A program made the position numbers and the translations under genes. DNA of 64,000 nt. It comes from Acidobacteriota bacterium (lineage in GTDB: Bacteria > Acidobacteriota > Terriglobia > Bryobacterales > Bryobacteraceae). Under the pieces are notes generated by a model. It did no database searches and was not told the DNA's origin. It worked only from the letters and a program-made list of their open reading frames with translations. This document shows, piece by piece, positions 15,754-23,354 of the stretch (positions within the stretch are counted from its first letter, which is position 1; every line of letters starts with the position of its first letter). The DNA is taken from the NCBI GenBank assembly GCA_017307505.1, contig JAFKEE010000053.1, positions 1 to 64,000 of the forward strand, in the 5' to 3' direction.

Positions 15754-16949
15754 CTCCGCACTGCTGCTGCCAGCGGCTTGGCGAAGTCGCCGCGCCGGGC
15801 CACACGCACCTTGTTCAGGCCCATCCAGCGGGCTAGCGCGGTGAGTTCCCTGGCCAGCGCCTCGGCTACTTCGCCTGCCTCGACGCCCGGCTCCAGATAC
15901 GAGCCCAGCACGGCGAGCCTTCCGTCGAGCCGTTCGGCCTTCAGGTCGACCCGCGCCACCAGCCGGTCGCCCAGCAGGAACGGCAGCACATAGCTGCCCC
16001 AGCGCCGCTTCTCCTGGGGTACGAAGATCTCGAAACGGTATTCGAAACCGAAGAGCCGCTCCGTCCGCTGCCTCGTCCAGATCACCGGATCGAAGGGGCA
16101 GAGCAGGGCACTCGCCCGGACCTCCCTGGGGATCCGCGAGCCAGGATAGAAGTACGCCGCATCGCGCCAGCCTTCCACCCGGACCTGCTCGAGCAGTCCG
16201 GCCTCGACCAGTTCCAGCAGCCTCGGCTTCGCCTCAGTCACCGGCATGCGGAAGTAGTCGGCCAGATCCCCCGCGGCCGCGACGCCATGGGCCTTTGCCG
16301 CCATCAGAAGAAGCCGGCGCTGGGCTTCTTCCACCTCCACGCGGTGTTCGAGATGCTCACCGGGGATCACGCGCTCCGACAGGTCGTAGACCCTGGTGAA
16401 GTTCGGCAGCCGGTTGGCGATCGAGACATGCCCCCGGCCGAAGTGGGCTTCCAGCACAGCCCGGGGCACTGTGCCGAACCACGACTCCGCCAGCTTGCGA
16501 GACCGGTTCTGGGGATCCGGCAGATCCGCCGGAGTCAATGCTCCGCGCATCCTCAGATGCTCCAGCGCCGCCAGAGCATACTCCGGATGCTGGTCCAGAA
16601 ACTCCTGAAACCCATACGGCCGCGCCCGGTGCTGCGCCCGCCGGTAGGCCAGCAGCGGCCACGATTCCATGGGGATCACCGACGCCTCGTGGGCCCAGTG
16701 TTCGGTAAACTCCCGCCGCTGGTAGACCAGTTCCTCAAAGTGGTCGCGCCGGTACGAGCCCAGCCGCGAGTAGAACACCAGGTAGTGCGCCGGCAGCAGG
16801 ACGTTCACATAGTCGAGCTGCACCAGGCCCAGGCGCCGGATGACATTTCGGACATGGTCCAGGCCGGGTTCATCCGGCCGTGCCTCCGCGAAGCCTTGCG
16901 ACGCCAATGCCAGGCGCCGCGCCTCGGCCAGCGAAAGGTCCGGAGCCAT
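15714..16949 (-). CDS. YcaQ-like winged-helix DNA glycosylase
   Basis: A 411-residue protein of the HTH_42/YcaQ (AlkX) family, which unhooks alkylated bases or interstrand crosslinks. The family's QxD active-site motif is visible as QLDYVN near residue 44, followed by LPAHYLVFYSRLG and the E-H-W-A-H-E-A-S segment; C-terminal winged-helix regions follow (RLLLMAAKAHGVAAAGDLADYF). ATG 16949 is chosen over a TTG two codons upstream. The last 12 or so codons and the TGA lie inside hairpin copy 2, so the native C-terminus has been replaced or capped by the repeat. It follows the epimerase gene by 8 nt and belongs to the same minus-strand run. Confidence 0.85.
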   Translation of the reverse strand: MAPDLSLAEARRLALASQGFAEARPDEPGLDHVRNVIRRLGLVQLDYVNVLLPAHYLVFYSRLGSYRRDHFEELVYQRREFTEHWAHEASVIPMESWPLLAYRRAQHRARPYGFQEFLDQHPEYALAALEHLRMRGALTPADLPDPQNRSRKLAESWFGTVPRAVLEAHFGRGHVSIANRLPNFTRVYDLSERVIPGEHLEHRVEVEEAQRRLLLMAAKAHGVAAAGDLADYFRMPVTEAKPRLLELVEAGLLEQVRVEGWRDAAYFYPGSRIPREVRASALLCPFDPVIWTRQRTERLFGFEYRFEIFVPQEKRRWGSYVLPFLLGDRLVARVDLKAERLDGRLAVLGSYLEPGVEAGEVAEALARELTALARWMGLNKVRVARRGDFAKPLAAAVRRGTFTSVHRGTEE

Positions 16950-16957
16950 AGGCAACG

Positions 16958-18064
16958 CTACGCCGGACGCGGCTTCAAGCCAAGCCCGGGAGCGGTGGGC
17001 AATACGAGCTTGCCCTTCTCGACCTTCACCCCGTCATACGGGTCGTTCGAGATCAGCAGGAAACCGTCGAGATCCGCGTAATCCACCAGCGGCGAGAGTT
17101 GCGCCGCGGCTGTGATGGCGACCGAGGAACTCACCATGCAGCCCAGCATGACTTTCAGATTCAGCGATCGGGCCAACTGGATCATCCGCCAGCCTTCCAG
17201 CAGGCCGCCGCACTTGTCGATCTTGATGTTCACACCGTCAAAGTGAGGCGCCAGTTTCGGGATGTCTGAAGGGTGCAGGCACGCCTCGTCGGCGATGATC
17301 GGCATGTGGACCCGCTTGCGGATCCAGTTCATGTCTTCCAGGTTGGCTGCCGGCAAAGGTTGCTCGATGAACTCGACGCCCTGCTTCTCCAGCCAGTTGA
17401 TCTTTTCGACTGCCTCTTCCTTGCTCTTGAAGCCTTCATTAGCGTCCACGCGCAAGGGCTTCTTTGTCACGGCCCGCACCGAGGCGATCATCTCCTCGTC
17501 GTTGGCCAGCCCGACCTTCACCTTGAGCACCGGGAACGCGTCCGCTTCCAGCACCTTCTGCCGGACGACCTCCGCCTTGTCGATGCCGATGGAAAACGTC
17601 GTCACCGGAGCATCGTTGCGGTCCAGGCCGAAGTGCCGCCACAGCGGGATGTTCAGCTTCTTGCCCACCCAGTCCAGCAGCGCGATGTCGAGCGCGGCCT
17701 TGCCCGCCCAGTTGCCCTCGATCTTCTGGAAGGCTCCTTGCATGAACTTGGCGAACGCCCACGGATCGGCGCTTTCGAGCCACGGCCGGATCGCTTCCAG
17801 CGCCGCCGTGCAGGTCTCGGCGCTCTCCTTGTAGCGGATGATCGGGGCGCCTTCGCCAATACCTGTAACGCCGCCATTGGTGAACTCGACGTAGAACGTG
17901 TCCCGGTAGTCGCTGGACGACATCACCGTCGTCCAGGTGTGCTTCAGCTTCAGCCGGCGCGTCTTCAGGACGAGGCCGTTCTTCTTGCTCGCCATCTTCG
18001 TGGGGACCGGAGCGGCCAGGGCCGCACTGGTGCCAAGGAACGTTCTGCGCTTCACTGCTTCCAC
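16958..18064 (-). CDS. Tat-exported L-Ala-D/L-Glu (dipeptide) epimerase, enolase superfamily
   Basis: A 368-residue enolase-superfamily protein of the muconate-lactonising subgroup, closest in motifs to dipeptide epimerases that act on L-Ala-D-Glu from murein. Catalytic KVK (K181/K183) is present. Metal ligands are D207 (VDANE), E234 (FIEQPL) and D259 (ADEA). The second catalytic lysine is K284 in KIDKCGG, and the DLDG motif is near 331. The N-terminus KRRTFLGTSAALAAP is a twin-arginine signal, so the enzyme is probably periplasmic, unlike the cytosolic E. coli YcjG. Its start overlaps the upstream NlpC/P60 gene by 13 nt, suggesting translational coupling in a murein-peptide pathway. Confidence 0.85.
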   Translation of the reverse strand: MEAVKRRTFLGTSAALAAPVPTKMASKKNGLVLKTRRLKLKHTWTTVMSSSDYRDTFYVEFTNGGVTGIGEGAPIIRYKESAETCTAALEAIRPWLESADPWAFAKFMQGAFQKIEGNWAGKAALDIALLDWVGKKLNIPLWRHFGLDRNDAPVTTFSIGIDKAEVVRQKVLEADAFPVLKVKVGLANDEEMIASVRAVTKKPLRVDANEGFKSKEEAVEKINWLEKQGVEFIEQPLPAANLEDMNWIRKRVHMPIIADEACLHPSDIPKLAPHFDGVNIKIDKCGGLLEGWRMIQLARSLNLKVMLGCMVSSSVAITAAAQLSPLVDYADLDGFLLISNDPYDGVKVEKGKLVLPTAPGLGLKPRPA

Positions 18065-18912
18065 CTCCTGCAGGCAACCAGCAGCTTGGTCCAGGGCTGG
18101 TCGTCCAACTTACTGATCTGGATCACCGGATGCGTGTTGGTGGTGGAGTGGATGAACTCGCCATTGCCCACATAGAAGCCGGTATGGTTGATCTTCTGCA
18201 CCGACGGTCCGAAGTAGACGAGATCGCCGGGCCGCAGGTCCTTGCGATCGATCTCAGCGACCTTCTCCCACAGCGCCTGCGGTTTGGCATCGCGAGGCAG
18301 GTCCACGCCGCCGCGCCGCACCAACATCTGCACGAAGCCCGAACAGTCGTAGCCCGCCGAAGACCGTCCGCCCCATGTGTAGGGCCGGCCCAGGAACCGG
18401 TGGGCGAGTTCGATAATCTCCGGGACCTCCAGGATCTTGGGGGACTCGACCACATCTCCGCTCTGGATGGAGCCTGTGCGGCCATCGGGCAAGCGAACCT
18501 GCAGCCAGCGGTCGCCGCGCGCGGTCTGGTCGGCCACCACCTCCAGTCGGGTCTCGAAGGGCAGGCTGATGAGGGGCCGGTGCTTGGTCACCGAAGGTTC
18601 CCGGTAGACATGGGCTAGCAGCGCCTGGACCGTGACCGTGCGGCCGCTCGGATAAGTTTCGCCGTCCTTCAGCATTCGAACGCTGGCGCGCTCGATCCAG
18701 CCGGGATAGTCGTCGCCCGGTGTGGCGATGTTCAGCCAGCCCTCCTGTTCGGCCGTGACCTTCACCGTCATGCCGTAGAGCGCCTGCGACACCACATCGG
18801 CATCCAGCGACGGCTTGGAGTACAAATCAAGGACCGGCTGGAGAATCACCGCCCGTGTTTCCGCCATGAGACAACCTGCAGTCAATAGGAGGGATAGAAG
18901 CGTTCGAACCAC
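18052..18912 (-). CDS. NlpC/P60 gamma-D-Glu-L-diamino acid endopeptidase with SH3 domains (YkfC-like)
   Basis: A 286-residue exported murein peptidase. A signal peptide (1-17) is followed by two bacterial SH3-like domains (about 20-85 and 92-155) and an NlpC/P60 domain from about 165. The catalytic triad is visible as C190 (YDCSGF), H243 (INHTGFYVG) and H255 (EFIHSTTN); spacing and domain order match YkfC, which releases L-Ala-D-Glu from murein peptides. That product is the substrate of the coupled epimerase. GTG 18912 has TATACT 6 nt upstream, suggesting a leaderless transcript. It diverges from the DAHP synthase gene. Confidence 0.9.
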   Translation of the reverse strand: MVRTLLSLLLTAGCLMAETRAVILQPVLDLYSKPSLDADVVSQALYGMTVKVTAEQEGWLNIATPGDDYPGWIERASVRMLKDGETYPSGRTVTVQALLAHVYREPSVTKHRPLISLPFETRLEVVADQTARGDRWLQVRLPDGRTGSIQSGDVVESPKILEVPEIIELAHRFLGRPYTWGGRSSAGYDCSGFVQMLVRRGGVDLPRDAKPQALWEKVAEIDRKDLRPGDLVYFGPSVQKINHTGFYVGNGEFIHSTTNTHPVIQISKLDDQPWTKLLVACRRWKQ

Positions 18913-18924
18913 CTGATCAGTATA
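18913..18924 (-). promoter_or_regulatory. -10 hexamer directly before a GTG start
   Basis: TATACT reads 18924-18919 on the minus strand, ending 6 nt before the GTG at 18912. No clear -35 box is found. The AT-rich stretch 18958-18990 on the other side probably holds the DAHP synthase promoter. Confidence 0.4.
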
Positions 18925-19036
18925 CTCCTACGAAGGCATACACCATTCGTTGGTGGTGCTTTCAAGTGATACAAATACAATACTTTAATGGATTGGAGAA
19001 GTTGCGTGTCATGCATCTGAGGTGTATGATGGAGCC

Positions 19037-20074
19037 ATGATTATTTCCATGCGCAAGAACGCCTCCCGGGCGGAGATCGACTCGGTCATCCAGCGCATCG
19101 AGGACTTCGGGTACAAGATCCACACGATCGAGGGTGAAGAGCGTGTCGTGATCGGTGCCATCGGGGTAGGCGACACCAGTGCCTGTCTGGAGGCACTGGA
19201 AGCGATGAATTGTGTCGAGAAGGCAGTGCGCATCTCGGCGCCGTACAAGTTCGTTTCGAGGGAGTTCAAGCCCGGCCGGACCACCATAACCGTGGGCGGC
19301 AACGTCCATGTGGGCAACTCCGAGTTTGTAGTGATGGCGGGTCCGTGTTCCGTGGAGAGCGAGAAGCAGATCCTCGAGTCGGCGGAACTGGCTGCCAAAG
19401 GTGGGGCGAAGATCCTGCGCGGCGGCGCGTTTAAGCCGCGTACGTCTCCTTACGACTTCCAGGGTATGGAAGAAGAAGGCCTCAAGCTGCTGGCCAAGGC
19501 GCGCGAACACACGGGCCTGGCGATCGTCACGGAAGTGATGTCGGACAACGATGTTCCACTGGTGGCCTCCTACGCCGACGTGATGCAGGTGGGCGCCCGG
19601 AACATGCAGAACTTCGCGCTGCTCAAGGCTCTGGGCAAGTGTGGCAAGCCCGTGCTGCTGAAGCGGGGCCTGAGCTCCACGATCAAGGAACTCCTGATGT
19701 CGGCGGAGTACATCGTGGCCCACGGCAACAACGACGTCATGCTGTGCGAACGCGGCATCCGCACCTTCGAGACCGCGACCCGCAACACCTGCGACATTGT
19801 TGCCTGTGCCGTGCTGAGGGAACTGACGCACCTGCCGGTGATTCTGGATCCGAGCCATGCGACCGGTAAGCGCAGCCTGGTTCCGGCCTTATCTCGCGCG
19901 GGCGTGGCGATCGGCGCCGACGGCCTGATCGTCGAGATCCACCCGAATCCGCAGAAGGCGATCAGCGATGGCGCTCAATCGCTGGAACCGGCACAGTGGC
20001 TGGACATGATGAAGAGCCTGCAGCCCTACATCGAGTTGTGGAAGGCTGAACGGATGGCGCCGGTGGCAGTCTAG
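19037..20074 (+). CDS. aroF: 3-deoxy-7-phosphoheptulonate (DAHP) synthase, type I-beta with ACT-like domain
   Basis: A 345-residue first enzyme of the shikimate pathway, joining PEP and erythrose-4-phosphate. Residues 1-70 form the ferredoxin/ACT-like regulatory domain seen in Thermotoga-type enzymes ([21 protein letters not shown]). The barrel shows [50 protein letters not shown] and DPSHATG. Lys, Arg and metal-ligand Cys/His positions are kept. ATG 19037 aligns with the Thermotoga start; GTG 19022 is possible. It is probably feedback-regulated through the N-terminal domain. Confidence 0.95.
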   Translation: MIISMRKNASRAEIDSVIQRIEDFGYKIHTIEGEERVVIGAIGVGDTSACLEALEAMNCVEKAVRISAPYKFVSREFKPGRTTITVGGNVHVGNSEFVVMAGPCSVESEKQILESAELAAKGGAKILRGGAFKPRTSPYDFQGMEEEGLKLLAKAREHTGLAIVTEVMSDNDVPLVASYADVMQVGARNMQNFALLKALGKCGKPVLLKRGLSSTIKELLMSAEYIVAHGNNDVMLCERGIRTFETATRNTCDIVACAVLRELTHLPVILDPSHATGKRSLVPALSRAGVAIGADGLIVEIHPNPQKAISDGAQSLEPAQWLDMMKSLQPYIELWKAERMAPVAV

Positions 20075-20100
20075 CCGTACGGCAGTGTAACCTGCAAAGA

Positions 20101-21009
20101 GTGCTGAAACTCACACCTGGGCGCTGGGCCTCGCTCGGCGCCCTTCTTGCGATTGCCTGTCTCGCCGGCTGGTGGATGCTGTTGCGGCCGGCCACCGCAG
20201 CGGACCTCATTGGCCTGTTTCCGGACGGAGAGGCCCCCACTCTTTATGTGGATGTAGCGGCGCTCCGCGCCACGGGTCTGCTCGAAATGCTGGCCGGCAA
20301 GGCAGGAGCGGAAGAGCCGGAGTACCGCAAGTTCGTCGAGGCCAGCGGCTTCGACTACCGGCGTGACCTGGATGCGGTCGCCATGCGGGTGCGCAGCACG
20401 GACACGCTGCTTGTGTTGAAGGGCCGGTTTGACACTGCCCGGCTGGCCGCCTATGCGAAGGCCAACGGCGGACGCTGCACGCCGGATGTCTGCACGGTGC
20501 AGGGCTCCACGCCGGAGCGGCAGATCTCCTGGACCCCGATGAAACGGCAGTTGCTGGCGCTGGCCGTGGCCGCGGATCCCCTGGCCGTCGCCCTGATCAA
20601 CCCCTCGCCGAGAAGGGTGCAGAGGCCGCTGCCGTCGTCGCCCGTCTGGCTGGAGGTGCCTGGATCCCAATTGCATGGCGGGCCGGGGCTGCCTCCCGGG
20701 CTCAGCGCCCTGCTGTCGAGTCTCGATGGCGCCGACCGGGCGTTGCTGACGGCCGGCCTGGATGGGACCGGTTTCGCCCTTGAACTGAGCGCCACCTGCC
20801 CGGAACCGGCCAAGGCGAAAGATATTGCGGGACGGCTCACCCAGATGACGGAGATGTTCCGGAAGCTGCTGGCGCGGGAGAATCAGAAGCCGGATCCGGC
20901 CGAATTGAGCGGCCTGCTGGCGAACGGGGTGTTCTCGGCGGAGGGTGTGACGGTCAAAGGCAAGTGGCCGTTATCGAAGCTGCTGCTGAGTTCGATGCTG
21001 GGCAAGTAG
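20101..21009 (+). CDS. Uncharacterised membrane-anchored or exported protein
   Basis: A 302-residue protein with one N-terminal hydrophobic helix (about 10-30, LGALLAIACLAGWWMLL). The remainder is soluble, with the pattern LYVDVAAL, DLDAVAMRV and LLVLKGRFDTARL, a strand-helix arrangement also found in the protein at 21987. It has two Cys residues (CTPDVC). GTG start; TAACCT lies 7 nt upstream. It follows DAHP synthase by 26 nt and converges on the redoxin gene. No family is recognised. Confidence 0.65.
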   Translation: MLKLTPGRWASLGALLAIACLAGWWMLLRPATAADLIGLFPDGEAPTLYVDVAALRATGLLEMLAGKAGAEEPEYRKFVEASGFDYRRDLDAVAMRVRSTDTLLVLKGRFDTARLAAYAKANGGRCTPDVCTVQGSTPERQISWTPMKRQLLALAVAADPLAVALINPSPRRVQRPLPSSPVWLEVPGSQLHGGPGLPPGLSALLSSLDGADRALLTAGLDGTGFALELSATCPEPAKAKDIAGRLTQMTEMFRKLLARENQKPDPAELSGLLANGVFSAEGVTVKGKWPLSKLLLSSMLGK

Positions 21010-21013
21010 CCGG

Positions 21014-21547
21014 CTACTGCTCCACCAGTTTCTGAACGGAGCCTTCCAATTTCTCCGCTGCCCGGAAGCCTTTGAATTTCAGGCGGGCAAAGCCTTCGCG
21101 ATCAATCAGATAGGTGTATGGACGATCGGCCGGAAGGACCTCGGCCTGGGCACGGTCGATATGGCCCGCCAGGACGCTCATGCCCTGCAGGGAGGCAAAG
21201 CTGCGGATGCCGGCGGCGTCGGCCGGCGTGACGGCAATGCTCATCATGCCGTCGCGTCCGAAACGGGTGGCCAACTCATTGAGAACGCCGATCTGGGATA
21301 GGCACTCGGTGCAGTCGGGCGTCCAGACGGTGACGGCAAGCACACGCCCCCGGAACTGGGAAAGAGAACGGGTCACCGGCTCGCCCGGCACCTGAAAGCT
21401 GATCTCAATCGCCTCCTTTGAATTCATGAACATGAGGCTTTGCGGGTTCATCAGCGCCCAGATGAGCCCCAGGACCACGACAGCAGGGATGATAATGGCG
21501 GCCGCCCAGAATCTGGGGGAGATAGGTTGCGGTTCGATCTGATTCAC
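21014..21547 (-). CDS. Membrane-anchored TlpA/AhpC-type redoxin
   Basis: A 177-residue protein. One transmembrane helix (about 15-35, FWAAAIIIPAVVVLGLIWAL) anchors a thioredoxin-fold domain with the redox motif WTPDCTECLSQI (CxxC). A cis-Pro region is recognisable near RPYTYLIDREG. It probably acts in periplasmic thiol-disulfide exchange. GTG 21547 with AAAGGA 8 nt upstream is preferred; the longer open frame overlaps the upstream HTH gene. Twelve nt separate it from that gene, so they form an operon. Confidence 0.8.
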   Translation of the reverse strand: MNQIEPQPISPRFWAAAIIIPAVVVLGLIWALMNPQSLMFMNSKEAIEISFQVPGEPVTRSLSQFRGRVLAVTVWTPDCTECLSQIGVLNELATRFGRDGMMSIAVTPADAAGIRSFASLQGMSVLAGHIDRAQAEVLPADRPYTYLIDREGFARLKFKGFRAAEKLEGSVQKLVEQ

Positions 21548-21558
21548 CAGGGCGTCCT

Positions 21559-21876
21559 TTACTGCAGTCGCGCCTTGAGCCGTTCCTGATCCACCAGTTC
21601 GTCGAACACAGCCAGGACCTGCCGCCGGAAGTGATAGACCCGCTTGATGTTTTCGCGGAATTCGCCATCGTAGTGGGGGTGCGACAGCCACTTCTCAAAG
21701 GTGGATTTCGGGATCTCGATGTCGCGGCGCAATTGTTCGGGTGAATGACCCCGCAGGAAGAGCCCGTAGAACATCGCGGCTTCGCGCTGGACGGCGAGCG
21801 GATCGAGGTCCTCGTACCACTGGAGCACCGGAGGTTGGAGCGGCGCACTTTCCACGGCTGGTTTCATCCCTCTCAA
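21559..21876 (-). CDS. Small HTH-like protein of unknown function
   Basis: A 105-residue protein. Residues about 45-75 (SPEQLRRDIEIPKSTFEKWLSHPHY) look like a homeodomain-type helix-turn-helix; the rest is helical and charged. It could be a DNA-binding regulator for the redoxin gene 12 nt downstream, but this is inference. The start is TTG 21876, with TATACT 10 nt upstream and a TTGCCC -35 box 18 nt further; ATG 21867 is the alternative. Confidence 0.6.
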   Translation of the reverse strand: MRGMKPAVESAPLQPPVLQWYEDLDPLAVQREAAMFYGLFLRGHSPEQLRRDIEIPKSTFEKWLSHPHYDGEFRENIKRVYHFRRQVLAVFDELVDQERLKARLQ

Positions 21877-21916
21877 AGAAAACCCGAGTATAAACGGGGT
21901 GCGCCTCTGTGGGCAA
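21877..21916 (-). promoter_or_regulatory. Promoter of the small HTH gene
   Basis: Minus-strand TTGCCC (21916-21911) and TATACT (21892-21887) are separated by 18 nt. The -10 box ends 10 nt before TTG 21876. Confidence 0.45.
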
Positions 21917-21986
21917 GAGCGCCGTAAAGCTGGTTCGGACTCTAATTGGATGCAAAGATTCCGCCGATAGTTTCCTGGGATCCTAT

Positions 21987-23270
21987 ATGCGAGTTTCCAC
22001 GATCGTCATTGGCACCAGCAGCATGCTGGCTTTACTGGTCTGCTGCGTCCCGGTGAAGGCAACGGATGTGCCCAAGATTCCGGCGGCGGAATCGAAGGCG
22101 CCTGCCCCTGCCGCAAAACCGGCGGCTGCTGCGGCAGCGAAGCCCGCCGGCCCGATGGTGAAGGCGCAGGCTACCGCGCCGGTCACCTCGGCGGCCAAGC
22201 TGGCTGACCTGAACATGTGGCTGTACGTGCATCCCTCGACCAACATGCTCGCGGGGATCGACTGGCAGAAGGCTAAGAACTCGCCCACCGGCCGGATGTT
22301 CGCGCGCCAGTTCGCCGCACAAGCCGGCAAACTGCAGGGCGCCGGACCGGCGATGGCCTTGCTGGACAACGTGGATCGCATCCTGATCTCGACAAATGGC
22401 CAGGTCGCTTCGGAGTCCGGGCAGCCGCCGATTGTCGTGGCGCTGGAAGGCCGCATCGACCGCGCACAGATGAAGAAGCTGATGCCTCCCGGCACGGCGC
22501 TGGAGCGCTTCAAGGGCGCCGACCTGCTGGTGCCTCCGGCTACCAAGGAACCGGAGATGCTGGCGGCGATTGTGAACGATCGACTGGTGCTGATTGGCGA
22601 CAGGGACTCCCTGGGCCGAGTGTTGGAAGCCGGTTCCGGGACCCGGAACGTGGAACTTCTGGAGCGGGCTACGGCGCTGTCGGCACAGTGTGAAATCTGG
22701 CTGGTGTCGGCGGTCTCCCCGTCGGTGGCCGCCGGCGGATCGATGCCTAACATGAAGCAACTGGACGACATCGAGTCACTGGACTTCGGCATCGCGCTGC
22801 AAAAGGGGCTGGGGATCCGGGCGAATCTGGTCACGAAGGACGAAGAATCGGCCAAGGGCCTGGCGACGATGACGCAGTTGATCGCCTCCATGGCCAGCCA
22901 GCAGTCGAAAGATTCGCCGGAACTGGCCAAAGTGGCGCGCAGCCTCATGGTGAAGTCTGAGGGGATGAAGGTTCAGATTCAACTGGATGTCCCGCTGGCC
23001 CAACTGGAACGCGGCGTTGTGCAGATGCGCGCGTCGGCGGCGACGGCCGGCAAACGGACTCTGGAATCGTTCCTGGGCATGCAGCCCAGCGGACAGATGC
23101 CGCCCGGGCTGCGTCCGGCGGTGAAGGGCTTCCCGGAGAGCGCGGCCGCGGCACCGGTGACGGTGGCAGCTCCCGTGGTTCCAGCGGTTCCGCAGAAGCG
23201 GACCATCCGGATCAGCGGCATGGACGACGGGCCGAAAGAGATCACCTACACGTCGGGCGGGACCCGGTAA
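21987..23270 (+). CDS. Uncharacterised secreted protein
   Basis: A 427-residue protein with a Sec signal (residues 1-28, ending CVPVKA), then an Ala/Pro/Lys-rich linker (30-70) and a soluble domain. That domain contains LNMWLYVHPSTNMLAGIDW, VDRILISTNG and PPIVVALEGRIDRAQMKKL. The order resembles the protein at 20101, so the two may be distant paralogues. The C-terminus has a proline/valine-rich stretch and the strand RTIRISGMDDGPKEITY. The upstream frame to 21909 is open, but ATG 21987 starts the signal peptide. Function unknown. Confidence 0.7.
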   Translation: MRVSTIVIGTSSMLALLVCCVPVKATDVPKIPAAESKAPAPAAKPAAAAAAKPAGPMVKAQATAPVTSAAKLADLNMWLYVHPSTNMLAGIDWQKAKNSPTGRMFARQFAAQAGKLQGAGPAMALLDNVDRILISTNGQVASESGQPPIVVALEGRIDRAQMKKLMPPGTALERFKGADLLVPPATKEPEMLAAIVNDRLVLIGDRDSLGRVLEAGSGTRNVELLERATALSAQCEIWLVSAVSPSVAAGGSMPNMKQLDDIESLDFGIALQKGLGIRANLVTKDEESAKGLATMTQLIASMASQQSKDSPELAKVARSLMVKSEGMKVQIQLDVPLAQLERGVVQMRASAATAGKRTLESFLGMQPSGQMPPGLRPAVKGFPESAAAAPVTVAAPVVPAVPQKRTIRISGMDDGPKEITYTSGGTR

Positions 23271-23354
23271 GAGAGAAGAACGGCGAGCCGGCCGCAGGTG
23301 TTGCACAATCGCCTCTTCTACTCCCTGACCGTTAAAAATTGCTAACATGCGGGC

